Positions 35,470 to 44,221 of a stretch of DNA of 64,000 nucleotides are shown piece by piece. A program made the translations under genes and the position numbers. Numbering within the stretch: the first letter of the stretch is position 1; each line of letters starts with the position of its first letter. This stretch comes from Paracoccaceae bacterium. Its GTDB lineage: Bacteria > Pseudomonadota > Alphaproteobacteria > Rhodobacterales > Rhodobacteraceae. The notes under the pieces are model-generated. The model had not been told where the DNA came from. It was given only the letters and a program-made list of their open reading frames with translations, and ran no database searches. The stretch spans positions 124,001 to 188,000 of the forward strand of contig QWDA01000006.1 of assembly GCA_003605175.1 (NCBI GenBank), in the 5' to 3' direction.

Positions 35470-36495
35470 TCACGCAGAGTCGCGCATCACCAGCCGCCCC
35501 TCGAACAGGAGGGTTTCGCGTGTCCTTTCAGCGCCTTCGATGGCGCGGAACAGGATGTCCACCGCCCGGCTCGAGATCGCGTCGTAATCCTGCGCGATGG
35601 TGGTGAGCGGCGGGCAGGTGAAGCGCGAGAACGGGTGGTCGTCCTGCCCGGCGACGCGAATCTGGCACTCGGGGCCGTGGCCGACCCGGAGCTTCCGCTC
35701 GTAACAGCCCGCGAGAAAGCCGATCGCCAGCCGGTCGTTGCTGCACAGCACCGTGTTGGTGGCGAAGCGGCCCTCGTCCAGCGCCCGGATCCCCTCGCGC
35801 CGGCCGATCTCCTCGAACTCCCAGCCCTCGCCCGCGACCTGCACGATCCGCGGCTCCTCGCCCAGCCGCGCCATCGCGTCGATATAGCCCTGCCGGCGCC
35901 GGTAGGCATTCGGGTTCACCGGGGTCTTCATCTCGAAGAAGCAGGGCGGTTCGCCGGTTCTGCTGAGATAATCGACGATCAGCCGCGCGAATTGCGCGCT
36001 GTCCGAGCCGACGAGCGCCAGGCCCACATCCGGCAGGAGGCTGTCGAAGATCACCGTCGGCACATCGCGACAGAACTTCTCGATCACCGCCCGGTCCGAG
36101 GCCCTTCCGAGCGGCGCGAACAGCACGCCCGCCGGTTTCAGCGAGCGCAGCCCGTCGAGGATGTCGTTCTCCAGCGACGGCTGGCCATGGGCGCTGAACA
36201 GCGACGGCCGGTAGCCGGCGAGGATGCAGCGCTGCTCGATACTGCGGGCGATCTCGGCAAAGAACGGGTCGGCGAGATAGGGCACGACGATGCCGACATT
36301 CTTGGTCAGCTTGCGGTTCTGGTTCATCGCGAAGATGTTCGGCCGGTAGTCGTAGCGCTCCAGCGCCCGCTCGATCCGCTCCCGCGTCGAGGCGCGCACG
36401 CTGTCGGGATCGTGGAAGTATTTCGACACGGTGGGCCGCGAGATGCCGCTCACCGCGGCGAACTCCTCCATGTTCCGGATCTTGGTCTGCTTCAT
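35470..36495 (-). CDS. LacI-family regulator of the polyol operon
   Basis: This 341-residue LacI-type protein has the helix-turn-helix MEEFAAVSGISRPTVSKYFHDP (about residues 9-30), the hinge and a ligand domain with repeats such as NVGIVVPYLADPFFAEIARS and TNTVLCSNDRLAIGF. It lies directly upstream of smoE on the same strand, 97 bp apart. A site shared by its own promoter and that of smoE suggests it regulates both. Its ligand is probably sorbitol, mannitol or fructose; that is inferred from position only. Confidence 0.9.
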   Translation of the reverse strand: MKQTKIRNMEEFAAVSGISRPTVSKYFHDPDSVRASTRERIERALERYDYRPNIFAMNQNRKLTKNVGIVVPYLADPFFAEIARSIEQRCILAGYRPSLFSAHGQPSLENDILDGLRSLKPAGVLFAPLGRASDRAVIEKFCRDVPTVIFDSLLPDVGLALVGSDSAQFARLIVDYLSRTGEPPCFFEMKTPVNPNAYRRRQGYIDAMARLGEEPRIVQVAGEGWEFEEIGRREGIRALDEGRFATNTVLCSNDRLAIGFLAGCYERKLRVGHGPECQIRVAGQDDHPFSRFTCPPLTTIAQDYDAISSRAVDILFRAIEGAERTRETLLFEGRLVMRDSA

Positions 36496-36515
36496 GCCGC
36501 TCTCGTGCGCCTCGA

Positions 36516-36593
36516 TTTTTTACTTACGCGCTTTACATTTTCTTGGCGCGCGCAAATAATCAAGCGGAGGGTTCCATTTTTTGGAAAGTTTCC
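36516..36593. promoter_or_regulatory. Regulator promoter region with three candidate operators
   Basis: TTACTTACGCGC lies at 36520-36531. ATTATTTGCGCGCGCCAAGA reads on the minus strand at 36560-36541 and matches the site in front of smoE. A perfect odd palindrome, GGAAAGTTTCC, is at 36583-36593. On the minus strand TTGATT (36564-36559) could be the -35 of the regulator gene, so the second site would sit between -35 and -10, as expected for autorepression. Confidence 0.5.
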
Positions 36594-36604
36594 GGGCCTC
36601 CGGG

Positions 36605-37270
36605 TCACGCCGCGAGGGGCGCGATCAACTCCGGCCCGGCGGCGCGGTTCGAGTTCACCCGCGGGTCGACCCGGTGCCAGGTCAGCGCGTCCTCGGGCGC
36701 CGCCTTCATCAGGGTTGCCGCCCCCTTCCCCGCCTCGCCCAGCCAGAGCGGCCAGTCGCCCCGCGCCAGGATCACCGGCATCCGGTGGTGCAGCTCGGCC
36801 ATGCGCGCGTTGGCCGCCGTGGTGACGATCGCGCAGGCGGTCATCGCCGCCTCGCCCCGCGCCCAGTCCTGCCAGACCCCCGCGAAGGCGAGCGGCGCAT
36901 CGTCCGGCGCGCGGATGAACCAGGGCAGCCGCCTGCCGTTCTCGTCCTTGGTCCATTCGTAGAACCCGCTCGCCGGGATCAGGCAGCGCCGCTCCCGCGC
37001 GGCGGCCCGGAACGCGGGCTTCTCGGCGATGGTCTCGGCCCGCGCGTTGATCAGGAGCGGCCCCTCGTTCGGCGCCTTGGCCCAATGCGGCACGAAACCC
37101 CAGCGCAGCGCCCGAAGCCGCCTTTGGCCCGCCTCGAAGGTCACCGCATGCACAAGGTTCGTCGGGCAGACATTGTAGTTCGGCACCTCCGGCAGATCGT
37201 TCGCCGGCGCCGCCTCGAACAACCGCGCCATCTCGTCCGCCGGTTCGGTGATGATGAAACGTCCGCACAT
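36605..37270 (-). CDS. yedK: YedK/HMCES-type abasic-site DNA-protein crosslinking protein
   Basis: This 221-residue SRAP-domain protein shields abasic sites in single-stranded DNA by forming a thiazolidine link through Cys2. The key residues are all present: C2 (MCGRF), N75 (LLINARAE), E105 (SGFYEW) and H161/H162 (LHHRMPV). The initiating Met must be removed, and the second residue is Cys as required. It stands alone between the polyol regulator and the SMI1-type gene, with no LexA box that I can see. Confidence 0.93.
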   Translation of the reverse strand: MCGRFIITEPADEMARLFEAAPANDLPEVPNYNVCPTNLVHAVTFEAGQRRLRALRWGFVPHWAKAPNEGPLLINARAETIAEKPAFRAAARERRCLIPASGFYEWTKDENGRRLPWFIRAPDDAPLAFAGVWQDWARGEAAMTACAIVTTAANARMAELHHRMPVILARGDWPLWLGEAGKGAATLMKAAPEDALTWHRVDPRVNSNRAAGPELIAPLAA

Positions 37271-37352
37271 GGGGCGAACTTAGGGCGCATTCGCGCGATC
37301 AGAAAGCCCGGTCGGGCCTACCGGAGTTCCGCTCCGGCGGCGCGCGTCATCC

Positions 37353-37883
37353 CTATTTCCATGGTGCGACATAGCCTGAAATCCAATCCGAAAAGGAATC
37401 TGCAATCCTGCTTGTTTCCCCAAAATCGTGATCCCAGAAATAAACCGGCGAAATCGCCCTTGCGCCGCTCGAAAGATCGGAAATGTCGAAGCAGAACTTG
37501 TTGCCCATACAATCGTAACCGATCACCAAGAGGCTCGCCGGAAGGCCGATAGCGCGCCACCCCGTCGTCTCCTCCGATATCTGAGCTGGCGAACACAGGC
37601 CGGATAGATCGTTCATATCCAGCCCCTTGTCCAAGATCGCGCCCAGAAGCCCTGGCGCCCAGGGAAGCCCGACAGTGGTAACCTGTTCAAAATAGTCGGC
37701 CGGAAACACGATGCCGAAATCGGCCTCCACTTCTCTGAGTTCCGCTCCTTCAACCCCCTCCGGCGCCTTGTTCTTTTCCCCCCACATTTGGGCGAACTGT
37801 GCGAGCGGCACTACCGGCGATTTCGAGGACCTCAGGCGGAACGGAACCTTCAAGACGAACGCTTCAACCTCCTGAACCGACAC
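37353..37883 (-). CDS. SMI1/KNR4-family protein (immunity-like, orphan)
   Basis: This 176-residue protein contains a SMI1/KNR4-type fold: EGAELREVEADFGIVFPADYFEQV, then LLVIGYDCMGNKFCFDIS and VYFWDHDFGE. Many bacterial members are immunity proteins against contact-dependent or polymorphic toxins, or structural scaffolds. No toxin gene is visible next to it. Its base composition is lower in GC than its neighbours, with codons such as ATA and AAA more frequent, which fits transfer. It lies between yedK and the 5'-nucleotidase gene. Confidence 0.7.
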   Translation of the reverse strand: MSVQEVEAFVLKVPFRLRSSKSPVVPLAQFAQMWGEKNKAPEGVEGAELREVEADFGIVFPADYFEQVTTVGLPWAPGLLGAILDKGLDMNDLSGLCSPAQISEETTGWRAIGLPASLLVIGYDCMGNKFCFDISDLSSGARAISPVYFWDHDFGETSRIADSFSDWISGYVAPWK

Positions 37884-37894
37884 CCCAACCCGCT

Positions 37895-37928
37895 AAGAAA
37901 CGGGCGGGACCCGAGACGGCCCCGCCCG
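37895..37928 (-). terminator. Rho-independent terminator of the 5'-nucleotidase gene
   Basis: Read on the minus strand, CGGGCGGG (37928-37921) pairs perfectly with CCCGCCCG (37908-37901) and is followed by TTTCTT. It lies just after the stop of the 5'-nucleotidase gene. Confidence 0.7.
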
Positions 37929-37935
37929 CCCCGCC

Positions 37936-39498
37936 TCACTCGGAAATCTTGATCCGCCCGTCGGTATAGGGCGTGTAGGGCGCGTTCGCGGCCAGGTATT
38001 CCGCCGTCACGTCCGCCAGGTCGGGGCCGAAATCGTAGGCGTTCTCGGCGTCCACGAACATCTTGAACCCGTCGCCGCCGTTGCGGACGTAGTTGTTCGA
38101 CACCACGCCGTAGAGCTTGTCGGCCTCGATCGGCGCGCCGCCCACCATCACCTCGGTGATCCGGCTGCCGGGCTCCTTCGAGAGATCCACCGAATAGGAC
38201 ATGCCCGAGACCTGCGGGAAGCGGCCCGCCACGTCGGCATACTGGCTGACCCCGTTCTCCAGCGCCGCGACCAGCGTCGCGCCGGTGACCTGGAAGGTGG
38301 AGAGCGTGTTCTGGAACGGCAGAACCGTCAGCACCTCGCCCATGGTGATCTCGCCCGCGTCGATATCGGCGCGGATCCCGCCCGAGTTCATGATCGCGAT
38401 CTCGATGCCCTGGTCCTTCACCCGGTCGAGCATCGCGTCGGCGATCATGTTGCCGCCCGAGCATTCCATCTGCCGGCAGATGTCGCGGTTGCCGGTGATC
38501 ACGTCGGCGGCCTCGGCCACCACCTTGTTGCGGATCTCCTCGAGCGGGGCCGCCGCCTCGGTGATCCGCGCCACGGTGCCCGCGTCCTCGGTCACGCCGC
38601 CGTCCAGGAGGATCGGCTCGCCCACCGCTTCCTTGATGTTGCCATCGTCGTCGAAGGTCACGTTCAGCTCGCCCAGGAACTTGCCATAGGCATAGGCCTG
38701 CACGATGGCGGTATTGCCGACCATCACCGGGTACGGGCCCTTCGCGCCCTCGATGGTGTTCGACAGGAGCGAGTTGTCATGCCCGCCGACGATCACGTCG
38801 ACGCCGGTCACCGCCTCGGCCACCGCCTTGTCGACATTCAGCCCCGAATGCGACAGCACCACGATCTTGTTGATGCCTTCCGCCGTCAGCCGGTCCACTT
38901 CGGCCTGCACCGCCCCTGCCGGCTCGGTGAAGATCACGTTGGGGCCCGGGCTCGCCAGCTCGTCGGTATCGACCGGCGTCAGGCCGATCAGGCCGATCTT
39001 CTCGCCGCCCTTCTCGATCACCACCGATTTCCGGATCGCGTCCTTCAGGAGCGGCTCGCCCGAGATGTCGGCATTCGACATCAGGATCGGGAACTCCACC
39101 GCATCGACGAATTCGCGCAGCACTTCCGGGCCGTCGTCGAATTCGTGGTTGCCCACGGTCATCGCGTCGTAGCCCATCTTGTTCATCATCTCGGCGGCGA
39201 GCTTGCCCTTGTAATAGGTGTAGAACAGCGTGCCCTGGAACTGGTCGCCACCGTCGACCAGCAGCCAGTTGTCATGCCGGCCCTTGGCATCCTCGATGGC
39301 GGAGACCAGCCGCGCCGAGCCGCCGAAGCACTCGCCGGCCGCATTGTCCTCGGCCGAGCAGCCCGAATCGTATTTCGAGATCGGCTCGAACCGGGCGTGG
39401 AAATCGTTGGTGTGCAGGATCGTCAGGCTGAAATCGGCCGAAGCGGCGCCGGCGGAAAGCGCGAGCAGGGCCGAGCCGGTGAGGAATCTGGAAAGCAT
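37936..39498 (-). CDS. Exported bifunctional metallophosphatase/5'-nucleotidase
   Basis: This 520-residue protein has a Sec signal (MLSRFLTGSALLALSAGAASA), a calcineurin-like metallophosphatase domain (HTNDFHARFEP, VDGGDQFQGT, VGNHEFDDG, VGGHDNSLL) and a C-terminal 5'-nucleotidase domain (MNSGGIRADIDAGEITMGEV and VSNNYVRNGGDGF). It is therefore UshA-like and acts in the periplasm, releasing nucleosides and phosphate from nucleotides. The start is ATG 39498; a longer frame upstream has no signal peptide at its start. It may supply the nucleoside-salvage operon at 55888-60406, although it is far away. Confidence 0.92.
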   Translation of the reverse strand: MLSRFLTGSALLALSAGAASADFSLTILHTNDFHARFEPISKYDSGCSAEDNAAGECFGGSARLVSAIEDAKGRHDNWLLVDGGDQFQGTLFYTYYKGKLAAEMMNKMGYDAMTVGNHEFDDGPEVLREFVDAVEFPILMSNADISGEPLLKDAIRKSVVIEKGGEKIGLIGLTPVDTDELASPGPNVIFTEPAGAVQAEVDRLTAEGINKIVVLSHSGLNVDKAVAEAVTGVDVIVGGHDNSLLSNTIEGAKGPYPVMVGNTAIVQAYAYGKFLGELNVTFDDDGNIKEAVGEPILLDGGVTEDAGTVARITEAAAPLEEIRNKVVAEAADVITGNRDICRQMECSGGNMIADAMLDRVKDQGIEIAIMNSGGIRADIDAGEITMGEVLTVLPFQNTLSTFQVTGATLVAALENGVSQYADVAGRFPQVSGMSYSVDLSKEPGSRITEVMVGGAPIEADKLYGVVSNNYVRNGGDGFKMFVDAENAYDFGPDLADVTAEYLAANAPYTPYTDGRIKISE

Positions 39499-39603
39499 GG
39501 GAACCCCCTGGTGATTGTTATTGCCCGGAGAGTGGCGCGAGCGCGAGAGGGAGTCAAAGCCCCAAGGCTTGACCATTCCGCAGCGTCACGCCATGCCGCG
39601 CCC

Positions 39604-39945
39604 ATGGCGATCTACAAGATCTTCCGGCCCATGGAATGGGCGGCGCTGGTTCATGACGGCGAAACGCCCGGCGCGCCGGTGGATGTGGCCGATGGCTACG
39701 TGCATTTCTCCACCGCCGCGCAGGCGCTCGAGACCGCGCAGAAGCATTTCGCGGGCGAGACCGGGCTGATGGTGCTTTCCGTCGACGAGACCCGGCTGGG
39801 CGAGGCGCTCAGGTGGGAGTCCTCGCGCGGCGGCCAGTTGTTCCCGCATCTCTACCGGGCGCTGCGCCTTGCCGACGTGACCTGGGCCCGACCGATGGGC
39901 ACCGCTCCGGACGGCTCCCACTCGCTCCCCGAAGGCGTCGCATGA
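39604..39945 (+). CDS. DUF952-family protein
   Basis: This 113-residue cytoplasmic protein has the DUF952 pattern: [36 protein letters not shown] and [13 protein letters not shown]. The function of the family is not known. Its stop overlaps the pyrD start as ATGA, a pairing seen in many Rhodobacteraceae. It starts at ATG 39604, 105 bp from the divergent 5'-nucleotidase gene. Confidence 0.9.
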   Translation: MAIYKIFRPMEWAALVHDGETPGAPVDVADGYVHFSTAAQALETAQKHFAGETGLMVLSVDETRLGEALRWESSRGGQLFPHLYRALRLADVTWARPMGTAPDGSHSLPEGVA

Positions 39946-40991
39946 GCGCGCTCGAACGCGCCGGCCTCGCCCTTTTGCACCGGGTCGACCCGGAGCGGGC
40001 GCACGGGCTGGCGCTCGCCGCGCTGCGCGCCGGGCTGGGGCCGAAGGGCGGTCCGAAAACCTCCCCGCGCCTCGCCACCACGCTCGCCGGGCTTTCGCTG
40101 CCGAACCCCTTGGGCCTCGCCGCCGGCTTCGACAAGAACGCGGTCGCATTGCGCGGTCTGGCCGCGACCCCGCTCGGCTTCGCCGAGGTCGGCGCCGCGA
40201 CCCCGAAACCGCAGCCGGGCAACCCCAGGCCGCGCCTCTTCCGCCTCTCCGAGGACCGCGCCGCGATCAACCGCTTCGGCTTCAACAACGAGGGCATGGA
40301 GGCCATCGCCGCCCGCCTCGCGGCACGCCCCAAAGCCATCATCGGCCTCAATCTCGGCGCCAACAAGGACAGCGACGACCGCGCCGGCGATTTCGCCCGC
40401 GTGCTCGCCCGCTGCGGCGCCCATGTGGATTTCGCCACCGTCAACGTCTCCTCGCCCAACACCGAGAAGCTGCGCGAGTTGCAGGGCAAGGACGCGCTGA
40501 CGGCACTCCTCGAAGGCGTGATCGAGACCCGCGACTGGCTGGAACGGCGGATCCCCGTCTTCCTGAAGATCGCGCCGGATCTCACCGATGCCGAGCTCGC
40601 CGAGATCGCGGAAGTGGCGGGGGCGTCGGGGATCGACGCCATCGTCGCCACCAACACGACGCTGGCGCGGGACGGGCTGAAAAGCGCCTTTGCGGGCGAA
40701 AAGGGCGGCCTCTCCGGCCGGCCGCTCTTCGCCCCCTCGACCCGCGTCCTCGCCCGGCTCGCGGGGCTCACCGACCTGCCCTTGATCGGCGTCGGCGGCG
40801 TGGCCTCGGCGGAAGACGCCTATGCCAAGATCCGCGCCGGCGCCTCGGCAGTGCAGCTCTATACCGCGCTCGTCTATGGCGGGATGGCGCTGGTGGGCGA
40901 GATCCTCGACGGGCTCGAAACCCTCCTCGCCCGCGACGGCTTCGCCACTGTCGCCGAGGCGGTGGGCACCGACAGGGAGAGATGGTTGTGA
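39942..40991 (+). CDS. pyrD: Dihydroorotate dehydrogenase (quinone), class 2
   Basis: This 349-residue membrane-associated flavoenzyme oxidises dihydroorotate to orotate in pyrimidine synthesis and passes electrons to quinone. The amphipathic N-terminal helix of class 2 enzymes is present, as are [19 protein letters not shown], the active-site loop [17 protein letters not shown] and FMN-binding [16 protein letters not shown]. The start at ATG 39942 overlaps the DUF952 stop, and the arsC-like gene overlaps its end. Confidence 0.95.
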   Translation: MSALERAGLALLHRVDPERAHGLALAALRAGLGPKGGPKTSPRLATTLAGLSLPNPLGLAAGFDKNAVALRGLAATPLGFAEVGAATPKPQPGNPRPRLFRLSEDRAAINRFGFNNEGMEAIAARLAARPKAIIGLNLGANKDSDDRAGDFARVLARCGAHVDFATVNVSSPNTEKLRELQGKDALTALLEGVIETRDWLERRIPVFLKIAPDLTDAELAEIAEVAGASGIDAIVATNTTLARDGLKSAFAGEKGGLSGRPLFAPSTRVLARLAGLTDLPLIGVGGVASAEDAYAKIRAGASAVQLYTALVYGGMALVGEILDGLETLLARDGFATVAEAVGTDRERWL

Positions 40992-41332
40992 GCGTGACGA
41001 TCTGGCACAACCCGCGCTGCTCGAAATCGCGCGAGACGCTGGCGCTCCTGCGCGCGAACGGCGTCGACCCCGAGATCCGGCTCTATCTCGAGGACGCGCC
41101 CACCGAGGCGGAACTCCGCGCCGCGCTCGCCGCGCTCGGGACCCCCGCCATCGGCCTCGTCCGGCGCGGCGAGGCGGCCTGGAAGGCGCTCGGCCTCGGC
41201 CGGGACGCAGGCGAAGCCGAAATCGTCGCCGCCATGGCCGCCCACCCGATCCTGATCGAACGGCCCGTGGTCTTCGCGGGAAACCGCGTGGCGCTCGGAC
41301 GGCCGCCTGAAGCGGTCCTCACGCTGCTCTGA
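40982..41332 (+). CDS. arsC: ArsC-family (glutaredoxin-dependent) arsenate reductase-like protein
   Basis: This 116-residue thioredoxin-fold protein has the ArsC signature [15 protein letters not shown], where the Cys is the catalytic residue, and ends with [21 protein letters not shown], which carries the conserved arginines. It would reduce arsenate to arsenite using glutathione and glutaredoxin. No arsR or arsB lies nearby, so a general redox role is possible. ATG 40982 overlaps pyrD by ten bases; GTG 40988 is an alternative forming GTGA. Confidence 0.88.
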   Translation: MVVSVTIWHNPRCSKSRETLALLRANGVDPEIRLYLEDAPTEAELRAALAALGTPAIGLVRRGEAAWKALGLGRDAGEAEIVAAMAAHPILIERPVVFAGNRVALGRPPEAVLTLL

Positions 41333-42659
41333 CGCCAGGTTCCGCGACCGAAGCCTCCAGCGCCGGATAGCGCAGCCCCAGCGTCGCGGCCCGCGCCACG
41401 TTCAGCACGATCAGCCCCAGCCAGAGCCCGTGATTGCCCAAGGCCGGCAAAAGCACTACCAGCCCCGCGACATAGATCGCCACCGAGACCAGCATCGCGT
41501 TGCGCATCTCGCGCGTCCGCGTGGCGCCGATGAAGATCCCGTCCAGCATCCAGGCCACCGAGCCCACCAGCGGCAGGAGCGCGATCCAGGGCAGGAAGAC
41601 CCGCGCCGCGACCTGCACCTCGGGCGCCTTCGCCATCACGTCGATCAGCCAGGGCCCGCCCAGCCAGAACGCCGCGCCCAGAGGCAGCGACAGGCCCACG
41701 CCCCATTGCGATGTCAGCACCGCCGCCCGCCGCAGCGCGGCCCGGTCTCGCGCGCCCAGGGCGCCGCCCACCAGCGCCTCGGCCGAGAAGGCGAAGCCGT
41801 CGAGCGCATAGGCGGTGATCTCGAGGAATTGCAGCAGCACCTGGTTCGCCGCCAGCGTCACATCGCCGAAATCGGCGGCGAGGAACAGGAAGGCGACGAA
41901 GCTCCCCTGCAGGAGCACCGAGCGGATCAGGATGTCGCCATTCACCGCCATCATCCGCCGGAGCTTCCCGGCATCGAAGATCCGCGCCCAGTCGCGCCAC
42001 TGCTCGCCCGCGAAGGCCGCGCGGCAGAGCCAGAGCCCGAGCGCGAGGCCGGTCCACTCGGCGATGATCGTCGCCGTCGCGACACCGCCCACGCCGAGGC
42101 CGAGCCCGAGCACGAACCACAGATCGAGCCCGATATTCAGCCCGTTCATCCAGAGCTGCAGCACCAGCACCGCCCGCGTGCGCTCCAAGGCGATCAGCCA
42201 GCCGGTGACGGCATAGATCGCGATCGCCGCAGGCGCGCCCCAGAACCGGATCGCGAGATAGGTGCCCGCCAGCCCCTCCACCTCCGCCGAGGCCGGGGCG
42301 ACCCGGAAGGCAAGCGCCATGATCGGAACCTGCAGCACCACGAACAGGAGCCCGCCGCCCAGCCCGATCAGGAGAGCCCGCATCAGGAGCGCGCCGGTTT
42401 CGGCGACGTCGCCCGCGCCGCGCGCCTGTGCGACGAGGCCCGTCGTGCCCATCCGCAGAAAGCCGTAGATCCAGTAGAACGCCGCCACGATCACCGCGCC
42501 CAGCCCCACCGCGCCGATGGGCGCGGCGGCCCCGAGCTGGCCGACCACACCGGTATCGACCGCGCCGAGGATCGGCACCGTGGCGTTCGACAGGACGATC
42601 GGCAGGGCGATCTTCAGGACGCGGGCATGGGTCAGCGGCCCGGCTGCCGCCTCAGCCAT
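41319..42659 (-). CDS. MATE-family efflux transporter (DinF-like)
   Basis: This 446-residue membrane protein has twelve predicted hydrophobic segments and MATE features such as LKIALPIVLSNATVPILGAVDTGVVGQLG. MATE proteins export organic cations using Na or H gradients; the DinF branch is typical of this start. It is the last gene after two thioesterase genes on the same strand, overlapping the nearer by eight bases. Its 3' end overlaps the arsC 3' end by 14 bp. Confidence 0.92.
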   Translation of the reverse strand: MAEAAAGPLTHARVLKIALPIVLSNATVPILGAVDTGVVGQLGAAAPIGAVGLGAVIVAAFYWIYGFLRMGTTGLVAQARGAGDVAETGALLMRALLIGLGGGLLFVVLQVPIMALAFRVAPASAEVEGLAGTYLAIRFWGAPAAIAIYAVTGWLIALERTRAVLVLQLWMNGLNIGLDLWFVLGLGLGVGGVATATIIAEWTGLALGLWLCRAAFAGEQWRDWARIFDAGKLRRMMAVNGDILIRSVLLQGSFVAFLFLAADFGDVTLAANQVLLQFLEITAYALDGFAFSAEALVGGALGARDRAALRRAAVLTSQWGVGLSLPLGAAFWLGGPWLIDVMAKAPEVQVAARVFLPWIALLPLVGSVAWMLDGIFIGATRTREMRNAMLVSVAIYVAGLVVLLPALGNHGLWLGLIVLNVARAATLGLRYPALEASVAEPGVRAA

Positions 42660-43161
42660 CGCCGTCCGGCATCAGGAAATGCCCGGTCGCCTGGGCGATG
42701 GGCCGGTCGCGATTGTCCTGCCAGGCCTCAACGTGGACGCTGGAATAACGCCGCCCCGACCGGGTGACGCGCGCGCGGGCATAGGCATCGCGCGGCAGGC
42801 CCGAACGCAGGTAGTCGACGGTGAAGTCGATGGTCTTCGGCAGCCGCGGCAGCGTCTCGGGCGTGAGCGCGCCCGCATCAAGCGCGCCCGTCTCGATGGC
42901 GCCCCAGAGCCGGGCCCAGCCCAGCTCGACGATGGCCGTCACCTCGAGAAACGCCGCCGTGGCCCCGCCATGCAGCGCCGGCAGCAGCGGGTTGCCGATC
43001 AGCTTCTCGTCGAAATCGAGCATCGCGGTCAGCTCGTCGCCGCGCCGGTCGAAATGGATGCCGAGGAAGGCGGCATAGGGAATCGCCGCCACCAACGCGC
43101 CCAGCGCCTTGTCGCGGCGTTCCTTGACGACCTGCACGGGCTCCGGCGCCGGGCGGCTCAT
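42652..43161 (-). CDS. Hotdog-fold thioesterase (PaaI-like)
   Basis: This 169-residue hotdog-fold protein resembles PaaI-type acyl-CoA thioesterases, with NPLLPALHGGATAAFLEVTAIVEL as the active-site helix region and TIDFTVDYLRSG on the central strand. The His-Gly-Gly pattern is conserved, but the usual acidic residue is not clear. Its start overlaps the stop of the upstream thioesterase gene (ATGA). A role in clearing acyl-CoA intermediates fits the nearby beta-oxidation genes. Confidence 0.85.
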   Translation of the reverse strand: MSRPAPEPVQVVKERRDKALGALVAAIPYAAFLGIHFDRRGDELTAMLDFDEKLIGNPLLPALHGGATAAFLEVTAIVELGWARLWGAIETGALDAGALTPETLPRLPKTIDFTVDYLRSGLPRDAYARARVTRSGRRYSSVHVEAWQDNRDRPIAQATGHFLMPDGDG

Positions 43162-43595
43162 GGCGCCGTCTCCCGCGCCGGTTCGACGGTGAAGGCGCCG
43201 GTGGCGGCGGCAACCGGCCGGTCCGTGTCGTCGTCGGTGGCGACGGCGCGCACGAAGGCGACCGTGCGGGTCATGTGATAGCAGGTCGCCGTGGCGCGGA
43301 TCTTCTGGCCGGGCGTCGCCGGGCGCATGTAGTCGATCCGGAGGTCGATGGTGGCGGTGCCGCCCGGCGCGCGCGGATGGCTCATCACCGCCGCGCCGCC
43401 GCAGGTATCCATCAGCGCCGAAACCGCGCCGCCATGGATCACCCCGGTCTGCGGATCGCCGACGAATCGCGGGTCGTAGGCCATCTCGATCGCCGCCGTG
43501 CCCTCGCCGATCTCGACCAGCCGCATCCCCAGCGCCCGCGAATGCGGGATCGCCTCGATGAATTGCCGGGCGATTCGTGCCTTCTGGTCGTCCAT
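43158..43595 (-). CDS. Hotdog-fold thioesterase (PaaI-like)
   Basis: This 145-residue PaaI-type protein has the classic pattern TGVIHGGAVSALMDTCGGAAVMS, with Asp in place, and ATIDLRIDYMRPA. It starts at ATG 43595 (MDDQKARIARQF). It is a paralogue of the protein encoded just after it and shares the operon with it and the MATE transporter. It is divergent from the first MerR gene at 43719. Confidence 0.88.
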   Translation of the reverse strand: MDDQKARIARQFIEAIPHSRALGMRLVEIGEGTAAIEMAYDPRFVGDPQTGVIHGGAVSALMDTCGGAAVMSHPRAPGGTATIDLRIDYMRPATPGQKIRATATCYHMTRTVAFVRAVATDDDTDRPVAAATGAFTVEPARETAP

Positions 43596-43718
43596 CGGCC
43601 GTTTCCCTCTCGCCTCCGGACCGTTATCGGCCCGTCCTGCCGCCGGCCGCAAGGGGCAATGCACGGCCGCGTTGCCTGACCTTCCCGATGCGTCTAGTCT
43701 TCTCTCAAGGAGGCGGGA

Positions 43719-44117
43719 ATGGGCGAAACACGGCTCAGTTTCAAGGAGATGTGCGCGCGGTTCGACGTCACCCCGCGCACCCTGCGCTATTACGAATACA
43801 TCGAACTCCTCGGCCCCGAGCGCGACGGGCGCGCCCGGTTCTACGGGCCGCGCGAGGTCGCGCGGATGACGCTGATCATGCGCGGCCGGAAATTCGGCTT
43901 CAGCCTCGAGGAAATCCGCCAGTGGCTCCTGATGCGCGAGGAGGAGGGCACCGAGAAGCAGTTCGCCGTCTTCGTGGAATATGCCGACCGCCAGCTCGAT
44001 GAACTCGACCGCCAGCGGCGCGATCTCGACGCCACGATCGGCGAGCTCCGGGCGCTCCGCGACGAGACGGCGGCGCTTCTGGACGACATGCGCCGCAAGA
44101 ACGGCCTGCGCGCCTGA
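43719..44117 (+). CDS. MerR-family regulator (first of tandem pair)
   Basis: This 132-residue protein has an N-terminal MerR helix-turn-helix (SFKEMCARFDVTPRTLRYYE), the second wing ([12 protein letters not shown]) and a long coiled-coil dimerisation helix at about 80-130. No cysteine cluster is present, so it probably senses an organic ligand rather than metal. The ribosome-binding site is AAGGAGG. It is a clear paralogue of the next gene. Confidence 0.9.
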   Translation: MGETRLSFKEMCARFDVTPRTLRYYEYIELLGPERDGRARFYGPREVARMTLIMRGRKFGFSLEEIRQWLLMREEEGTEKQFAVFVEYADRQLDELDRQRRDLDATIGELRALRDETAALLDDMRRKNGLRA

Positions 44118-44118
44118 A

Positions 44119-44158
44119 ATTGACGCAACGTTCCCATTACGTAAACGTCAACTTGACT
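44119..44158. promoter_or_regulatory. Candidate LiuR/MerR-type operator and promoter
   Basis: TTGACGCAACG at 44120-44130 faces CGTAAACGTCAA at 44140-44151, making an inverted pair. TTACGTAAACGTCAA (44137-44151) resembles the LiuR-type operator reported for MerR regulators of branched-chain and fatty-acid breakdown in proteobacteria, as I recall it. TTGACT at 44153-44158 could be the -35 for the next gene. Confidence 0.5.
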
Positions 44159-44221
44159 TGATCCGCGCCGGCCGATGCGCTTTCTCAATGGGCAGACCCG
44201 CCCAATGGAATGCGTTCGACC

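Noticed and set aside
36572-36593. TTCCA/TGGAA and GGAAAGTTTCC as a terminator for yedK
   Set aside because: On the yedK strand the structure is followed by an A-run, not a T-run, and the position fits the promoter of the LacI gene better.
40982-41332. An arsenic-resistance operon around the ArsC-like gene
   Set aside because: No arsR, arsB, acr3 or arsH gene is next to it; the gene is tied to pyrD by overlap instead.
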